A stretch of DNA of 64,000 nt from RGIG3159 sp034927685 (GTDB taxonomy: Bacteria; Bacillota; Clostridia; Oscillospirales; Oscillospiraceae), in contig JAYFPO010000009.1 of NCBI GenBank assembly GCA_034927685.1, positions 1-64,000 of the forward strand, read 5' to 3'. The translations under genes were made by a program, and so were the position numbers. The notes under the pieces were generated by a model. It saw nothing but the letters and a program-made list of their open reading frames with translations. It did no database searches and had not been told where the DNA came from. This document shows positions 59,994 through 64,000 of this stretch, one piece after another (the stretch's first letter is position 1; the number at the start of each line of letters is the position of its first letter).

Positions 59994-61145
59994 TTATTCC
60001 TTCTTTTTATTCAGAGTAAAAAGGAACCGCTGGAGGCGGTCCATGCCCTCCCGGAGGGTGCTGTCGCCGTAGCAGTAGGTCAGGCGGATGTGCCGGTCGG
60101 AGCCGAAGCAGAAGCCGGGCGTGGCCGCCAGCCCGGCTTCCGCGATCATGCGGCGGCAGAACGTGGCGGAGTCCAGTCCGAAGGGCGCGATGGAGGGAAA
60201 GACATAGAACGCGCCGTCCGGCCGCTGGGTTTCCAGTCCCATGCCGGAGAGCCGCTCCAGCACATAGGCCCGGCGGCGGCGGTAGGTTTCCACCAGCTCC
60301 GCCGGATCGTATTGAAGCGCCTCGATGCACGCCCGCTGGAACAGGGAGGGCGTCGAGACCACCATAAACTGGTGCACAAGCTCCAGCCGCTCCTTGATTT
60401 GGGCGTCACAGAGCAGATAGCCCATCCGCCAGCCGGTCATTGCATAGGGCTTGGAAAAGCTCTGGATGACGAGGAGCTGCTCGCGCAGCTCGCGAAACTC
60501 GGAGAAACTGTGATACTCTCCCGTGTAGACGAGCTGCCGGTAGACGTCGTCGCAGAGGACGAAGATGGGCTTCCCGGCCACGACATCGCGGACGGCCCGG
60601 AGACTTTCCGCGGTATAGACGCAGCCGGTTGGGTTGTTGGGGGAGTTGAGAATCACGGCTTTGGTCCTGGGGGATATCCGGGCGCGGAGCTTGTCGGGGT
60701 CGATCTGAAAGCCGTCGTCCGTGGTGTCCAGCGGGACAAAAACGCCGCGGCACAGCTTGATGATCTCTTCATAGAGCACAAAGGCCGGCGTCGGCACGAT
60801 GACCTCGTCGCCGGGGTTCAGAATGCCGAACAGGGAGACAAACAGGGCCTCGGTGGCGCCGGCGGTGACGATGACCTCGTGTTCGCCGTAATCCATGCCA
60901 TGGCGGTTTCGTTCAAACGAGGCAATTTCGGCCCGCAGGGCCGCCGCACCGTTGTTTTCGATGTAGTGGGTCTCGCCCGCGTCGACGGCGGCCTGCACCT
61001 GACGGCTGACGGGAGTCGGGGTGTTGAAATCCGGCTCGCCCAGGGTCAGGGCGACGCAGCCCGGCGTTTCCTTCGCCATCCGGGAAAATTCCCGGATGGC
61101 GCTGCGTCGCGCGCCATAGACGGCGGCGTTCAGAGCATCGCGCAT
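59994..61145 (-). CDS. patA: Class I/II aminotransferase, likely N-acetyl-L,L-diaminopimelate aminotransferase
   Basis: A 383-residue PLP aminotransferase with ILNSPNNPTGCVY and the PLP Lys in QSFSKPYAMTGWRMGY (about residue 229). It lies between dapH and an aspartokinase and starts one base inside the dapH stop (TGATG). Since DapH opens the acetylase branch, this is the natural N-acetyl-diaminopimelate aminotransferase (PatA/DapX). The activity is inferred from context; the family alone is broad. The deacetylase DapL is absent from the window. Confidence 0.85.
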   Translation of the reverse strand: MRDALNAAVYGARRSAIREFSRMAKETPGCVALTLGEPDFNTPTPVSRQVQAAVDAGETHYIENNGAAALRAEIASFERNRHGMDYGEHEVIVTAGATEALFVSLFGILNPGDEVIVPTPAFVLYEEIIKLCRGVFVPLDTTDDGFQIDPDKLRARISPRTKAVILNSPNNPTGCVYTAESLRAVRDVVAGKPIFVLCDDVYRQLVYTGEYHSFSEFRELREQLLVIQSFSKPYAMTGWRMGYLLCDAQIKERLELVHQFMVVSTPSLFQRACIEALQYDPAELVETYRRRRAYVLERLSGMGLETQRPDGAFYVFPSIAPFGLDSATFCRRMIAEAGLAATPGFCFGSDRHIRLTYCYGDSTLREGMDRLQRFLFTLNKKKE

Positions 61146-61837
61146 CACAGCGTCCGCAGGGCGTCCTGCAGCGCGGTCTTTTGGCTTGTGATCTCGTCCT
61201 TCATTTTGACGACGCGGGCCGGGCATCCGGCCACCACAGCGTTTTCGGGCACGTCCGCGATGACCACCGCGCCGGCGGCCACCACGGCATTTTTGCCCAC
61301 ATGGACGCCCTCAATGACCACGGCGTTGGCGCCCACCAGCACGCCGTCTTCAATCATGACCGGCGTTGCGGAGGCGGGTTCGACGACCCCGGCCAGCACC
61401 GCGCCCGCGCCGATGTGGCAGTGCGCGCCGACGGTGGCGCGGCCACCCAGCACGGCGCCCATGTCGATCATGGTGCCTTCGCCGACTACGGCGCCGATAT
61501 TGAGAATCGCGCCCATCATGATGACGGCGTTTTTGCCGATTTCCACCTGCTCCCGGATGAACGCGCCAGGCTCAATGCGGGCCTCGATGTTTTTCACGTC
61601 GAGCATTGGAATGGCGCTGTTGCGTCGGTCGTTTTCCACGACCAGCGCCGCGATGTGATCTCGATTTGCCTCCAGGATGGGGGCAAGTTGCTTCCAGTCG
61701 CCAAAGACGACCTTGTCGCCGACGCCGAATACCGTGCTTTCGCCGTAGTCGATGGGGGCGGTCTCCTTGATATAGAGCTTGACGGGCGTTTTCTTTTCTG
61801 CCTCCGCGATGTAGCGGATGATTTCCTGTGCGTCCAT
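61145..61837 (-). CDS. dapH: Tetrahydrodipicolinate N-acetyltransferase
   Basis: A 230-residue enzyme that acetylates tetrahydrodipicolinate. The C-terminal two-thirds form a left-handed beta-helix with hexapeptide repeats (EIGKNAVIMMGAILNIGAVV, GVLVGANAVVIEGVHVGKNA). The N-terminal PVKLYIKETAPIDYGES region is typical of DapH rather than the succinyl enzyme DapD. It marks the acetylase route to meso-diaminopimelate. Confidence 0.95.
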   Translation of the reverse strand: MDAQEIIRYIAEAEKKTPVKLYIKETAPIDYGESTVFGVGDKVVFGDWKQLAPILEANRDHIAALVVENDRRNSAIPMLDVKNIEARIEPGAFIREQVEIGKNAVIMMGAILNIGAVVGEGTMIDMGAVLGGRATVGAHCHIGAGAVLAGVVEPASATPVMIEDGVLVGANAVVIEGVHVGKNAVVAAGAVVIADVPENAVVAGCPARVVKMKDEITSQKTALQDALRTL

Positions 61838-61848
61838 GGGTTTCCTCC

Positions 61849-62589
61849 TCAGGCCTGCAGCAGATCCTGCATGTTATAGAGTCCGGCGGGCTTGCCGGCG
61901 AGAAATTGCGCGGCGGTCAGGGCACCCTCGGCAAAGAGCGCGCGGTTTTCGGCCTCGTGCTTCAGCGTAATGGTCTGGCTGCCGGTGGAGACAATGACCT
62001 CGTGGGTGCCGACCTCGTTGCCAAGCCGCAGGGAGTGAATGCCGATCTCCTGCCGGGTCCGCTTGCCATTCTCGTGGCGGCCGATGTTCAGCGTCGCCTC
62101 GGGCCGGACCTCCTGAATGCCCCGGGCCAGCATCAGCGCCGTGCCGCTGGGAACGTCCAGTTTGCGGTTGTGGTGGCTTTCGACAATCTCAATGTCCGCG
62201 TCCGGGAACATCCGTGCGGTCTCTCTGGCAAGCTGTACCAGCAGAGCCACGCCGACGGACATATTGGCGGAGAAAAAGACCGGGATCGTCCGGGCGGCCT
62301 CCGCGATACGCTGCCGCTCCGCGTCGGTCTGGCCGGTGGTGGCAATGACGACGGGAAGGCGGCGGGCCTCGCAGTAGGAGAGCAATTCCTCCGTCCCTGC
62401 GTGGTGGGAAAAGTCCACCACGCAGTCGGCCGGGCCCTGGTAGCCGGCAAGGCATAGATAACAGCCGCCCGTTTCCTCCGGGCACTCTGGGCTGACCCGC
62501 GCGGCGACGGTATGCGTGCCGCCCCGCACAATCAGGTCCGCGAGAATAGCGCCCATATGGCCGGTGTAGCCTGTAACAATGATGTTCAT
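61849..62589 (-). CDS. dapB: 4-Hydroxy-tetrahydrodipicolinate reductase
   Basis: A 246-residue reductase. It has the NAD(P) loop IIVTGYTGHMGAILADLI and the signature ESHHNRKLDVPSGTALMLA with catalytic His and Lys. ATTGQTDAER matches the mid-domain. I start at the ATG 62589 after AGGAG with 8-nt spacing. It lies 12 bp from dapA and 11 bp from dapH. Confidence 0.95.
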   Translation of the reverse strand: MNIIVTGYTGHMGAILADLIVRGGTHTVAARVSPECPEETGGCYLCLAGYQGPADCVVDFSHHAGTEELLSYCEARRLPVVIATTGQTDAERQRIAEAARTIPVFFSANMSVGVALLVQLARETARMFPDADIEIVESHHNRKLDVPSGTALMLARGIQEVRPEATLNIGRHENGKRTRQEIGIHSLRLGNEVGTHEVIVSTGSQTITLKHEAENRALFAEGALTAAQFLAGKPAGLYNMQDLLQA

Positions 62590-62601
62590 GGCGAGCACTC
62601 C

Positions 62602-63492
62602 TTACGCGATGGCGCCCTGACGGCGCAGCTCCTGCAGCAGCACTGCCTTGTGCACATCTTCCATGGGGGTCAGGGGCAGCCGCAGGTAATCCTCGCAGAA
62701 GCCCATGGCAGCCATAGCGGCCTTCACGGGGATGGGATTGACCTCAGAAAACAGCGCGTGAGTCAGAGGCAGCAGTTCGCACTGCAGCCGGGCGCTGCCG
62801 GCAATATCGCCGTTCCAGAACCGCGTGCAGATTTCCACCGTTTTGGCGGGCAGCACATTGGAGAGAACGGAGATGACGCCGCTACCGCCCATGGAGAGGA
62901 TGGGAACAATTTGGTCGTCGTTGCCGGAGTAGATCGGAAGCCGGTCACCGACCAGAGCGAAAGCCTCCACAATATTGGAGATGTTGCCGTTCGCCTCTTT
63001 GATGCCTGCGATGTTCGGAAGATCCGCCAGGGCGGCGTAGGTGGAGGGCTCGATGTTGATGCCGGTGCGGGAGGGAACATTATAGAGAATCAAAGGCTTT
63101 GTGGAGGCGTCGGCGATGGCGCTGTACATCTGGACGAGGCCCTTCTGCGTGGCCTTGTTGTAATAGGGGGTGACCACCAGCATGGCGTCGCAGCCGACGT
63201 CGCAGGCGAACCGGGTCAGGTCGATGGCATAGTCGGTGTGGTTGGAACCGGTGCCGGCGATCACGGGAACACGGCCGGCAGCACGCTCCACGGAGAAACG
63301 CAGTACCTCGCGGTGCTCCTCGTCGGTCAGGGTGGAGCCTTCGCCGGTGGTTCCGGCGATGACCAGGGCGTTGACGCCTTCGGCAATCTGCCAGTCGATC
63401 AGGCGGCCGAAGGCCGCATAGTCGACACGGTTCGCTTCTGTGGGGGTGATGAGGGCGGTGGCTACGCCGCGGAAAACAGGGTTGGTTGTCAT
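62602..63492 (-). CDS. dapA: 4-Hydroxy-tetrahydrodipicolinate synthase
   Basis: A 296-residue TIM-barrel lyase that condenses pyruvate and aspartate semialdehyde. Schiff-base Lys in GIKEANGN (about residue 165), catalytic Tyr in LILYNVPSRTG (about 137), and AGTTGEGSTL (about 44-53) are all present. It is the first gene of the lysine operon, after a lysine riboswitch and terminator, and begins with ATG after AAAAGGAG. Confidence 0.96.
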   Translation of the reverse strand: MTTNPVFRGVATALITPTEANRVDYAAFGRLIDWQIAEGVNALVIAGTTGEGSTLTDEEHREVLRFSVERAAGRVPVIAGTGSNHTDYAIDLTRFACDVGCDAMLVVTPYYNKATQKGLVQMYSAIADASTKPLILYNVPSRTGINIEPSTYAALADLPNIAGIKEANGNISNIVEAFALVGDRLPIYSGNDDQIVPILSMGGSGVISVLSNVLPAKTVEICTRFWNGDIAGSARLQCELLPLTHALFSEVNPIPVKAAMAAMGFCEDYLRLPLTPMEDVHKAVLLQELRRQGAIA

Positions 63493-63546
63493 GATGCATA
63501 TCTCCTTTTATTATTTTGAATCGAACCGCGTACTGCAACCCCGGAT

Positions 63547-63585
63547 ATAAAAAAACAGCGAGTGCGGTCCCGCATTCGCTGTTTT
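63547..63585 (-). terminator. Riboswitch-controlled terminator upstream of dapA
   Basis: A 16-bp stem (63552-63567 with 63570-63585, one G-T wobble, 2-nt loop), with a TTTTTTT run on the minus strand. It separates the lysine aptamer from dapA. Confidence 0.88.
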
Positions 63586-63629
63586 ATAATCGCTCTGACA
63601 TCCGCGCAACAAGGCGCGAACCGGTTACA

Positions 63630-63795
63630 ATTATCAATAGCTCTCCGCAAATGCGACAGTTGGACGGATCTTATCCGGCCAGCCAGACGGAGTTGCGCCT
63701 CCTCCATCTTCGGCAGATGTCCCTTTCACCGCGGCAACGGCTCTGCGAAAGCCTTGCACCGGGGTTACTCCTGACAACTGCGCCTCTACCCTGTA
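63630..63795 (-). promoter_or_regulatory. Lysine riboswitch (L box)
   Basis: On the minus strand the leader carries the L-box blocks in order: GGTAGAGGCGC, AGGAGTAA, GGTGAAAGGG, CTGCCGAAG, CTGGCTGG and the closing GGAGAGCTAT. These are the conserved core bases of the five-helix lysine aptamer. The terminator at 63547 follows, so lysine binding should stop transcription before dapA. It controls dapA-dapB-dapH-patA-lysC. Confidence 0.92.
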
Positions 63796-63817
63796 ATTGC
63801 AATATTCAGTTTGTGCT

Positions 63818-63846
63818 ATTCTACCACCGAAGCGGCAATTCTTCAA
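63818..63846 (-). promoter_or_regulatory. Promoter of the dap operon
   Basis: On the minus strand, TTGAAG (63846-63841), 17-bp spacer, TAGAAT (63823-63818), giving a start just before the aptamer. Confidence 0.65.
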
Positions 63847-63917
63847 TAGGTACTTTTGCCTAAATTTTTGAAAAACATTCCCGATATGTTGCAAAAAATA
63901 ATGGGAAATACCGGCAA

Positions 63918-64000
63918 TCAGCCCGCAACGGGCCGCTTCAAGCCCAGAATCGCATTCAGGAGCCACTCAAACAGATTTCCGATCTGCCACCCGATGAAAA
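63918..64000 (-). CDS. C-terminal end of a putative membrane protein (truncated by window)
   Basis: On the minus strand an open frame enters from the right edge and stops with TGA at 63920-63918, ending FIGWQIGNLFEWLLNAILGL followed by KRPVAG. It is amphipathic to hydrophobic with a basic tail, which suits the last membrane segment of an integral protein. Only 26 residues are visible, so the family cannot be named. It is upstream of, and codirectional with, the dap operon. Confidence 0.4.
   Translation of the reverse strand, partial: FIGWQIGNLFEWLLNAILGLKRPVAG

Noticed and set aside
1..64000. CRISPR arrays, prophage, insertion sequences, tRNA or rRNA genes
   Set aside because: No regularly spaced repeats, transposase or phage structural motifs, or cloverleaf-like genes were seen. 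A covariance or HMM search would be the decisive test.

Overview
The window reads as the chromosome of a Gram-positive, anaerobic member of the Bacillota, most likely a high-GC gut clostridium of the Oscillospiraceae type. This is an inference. It rests on a tryptophan T-box leader and a lysine riboswitch, ribosomal protein L27 with a cleavable N-terminal extension beside its protease Prp, lipoprotein signal peptides on solute-binding proteins, an acetylase-branch diaminopimelate (dap) operon, and ferredoxin/flavodoxin proteins. Most of the window is GC-rich, but the blocks at about 0.4-3.1 kb and 13.4-14.9 kb are clearly AT-richer and look acquired or less ameliorated. I see no rRNA, tRNA, CRISPR array or intact insertion sequence.

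Layout. 0-3.1 kb: the tail of an unknown gene, a 33-bp perfect palindrome, and a LysR regulator divergent from a dicarboxylate/amino-acid:cation symporter. 3.9-13.2 kb: a long co-directional run of small accessory enzymes (DUF3795, a tandem-HTH MerR regulator with an MFS exporter, DUF3788, a PPOX-type flavin protein, alpha/beta hydrolases, a 49-aa zinc ribbon, GrpB, a metallo-beta-lactamase-fold hydrolase, MmcQ, DUF1697, a flavodoxin-ferredoxin fusion and an FMN reductase), with a GNAT gene remnant. 13.4-15.1 kb: a membrane GGDEF protein, then a gene-poor gap. 15.1-21.0 kb: purA-purB facing a LysR-GNAT-LOG-DUF523 run that ends in a Pro/Cys-rich ORF without a normal start codon. 21.0-24.5 kb: hom-aspartokinase-asd. 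24.7-29.9 kb: a DMT transporter, cysteine desulfurase with a NifU-type scaffold, and rplU-prp-rpmA-obgE.

30-37.5 kb: an ApbE/NusG-II pair, then an alpha-glucan uptake and processing cluster (binding protein, two permeases, LacI regulator, 4-alpha-glucanotransferase) with a LacI-type operator at its promoter. 37.6-42.4 kb: a fluoride channel, a DUF1846 protein, a GtrA/radical-SAM pair and trxA-trxB. 42.5-45.6 kb: a T-box-controlled tryptophan-type ABC importer. 45.6-50.6 kb: an HD protein and a PhoR/PhoB-like two-component system, divergent across Pho-box-like repeats from a Na/phosphate cotransporter. 50.6-56.0 kb: a five-gene operon (aminotransferase, tandem class II aldolase, TetR, FGGY kinase, GtrA) with a candidate TetR operator. 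56.2-58.6 kb: cobT and a CCA-adding enzyme. 58.7-63.8 kb: dapA-dapB-dapH-patA-lysC behind a lysine riboswitch and terminator.

The window holds both halves of aspartate-family synthesis. The threonine/methionine branch (hom-AK-asd) and the lysine branch (dapA to AK2) each carry their own aspartokinase, and only the lysine branch shows a riboswitch. The best candidates for undescribed biology are the uncharacterised aminotransferase/double-aldolase/kinase operon, the GtrA-radical SAM pair, the start-less Pro/Cys-rich ORF in frame behind a DUF523 gene, the tandem MerR regulator, and the LysR operator overlapping the purA promoter.
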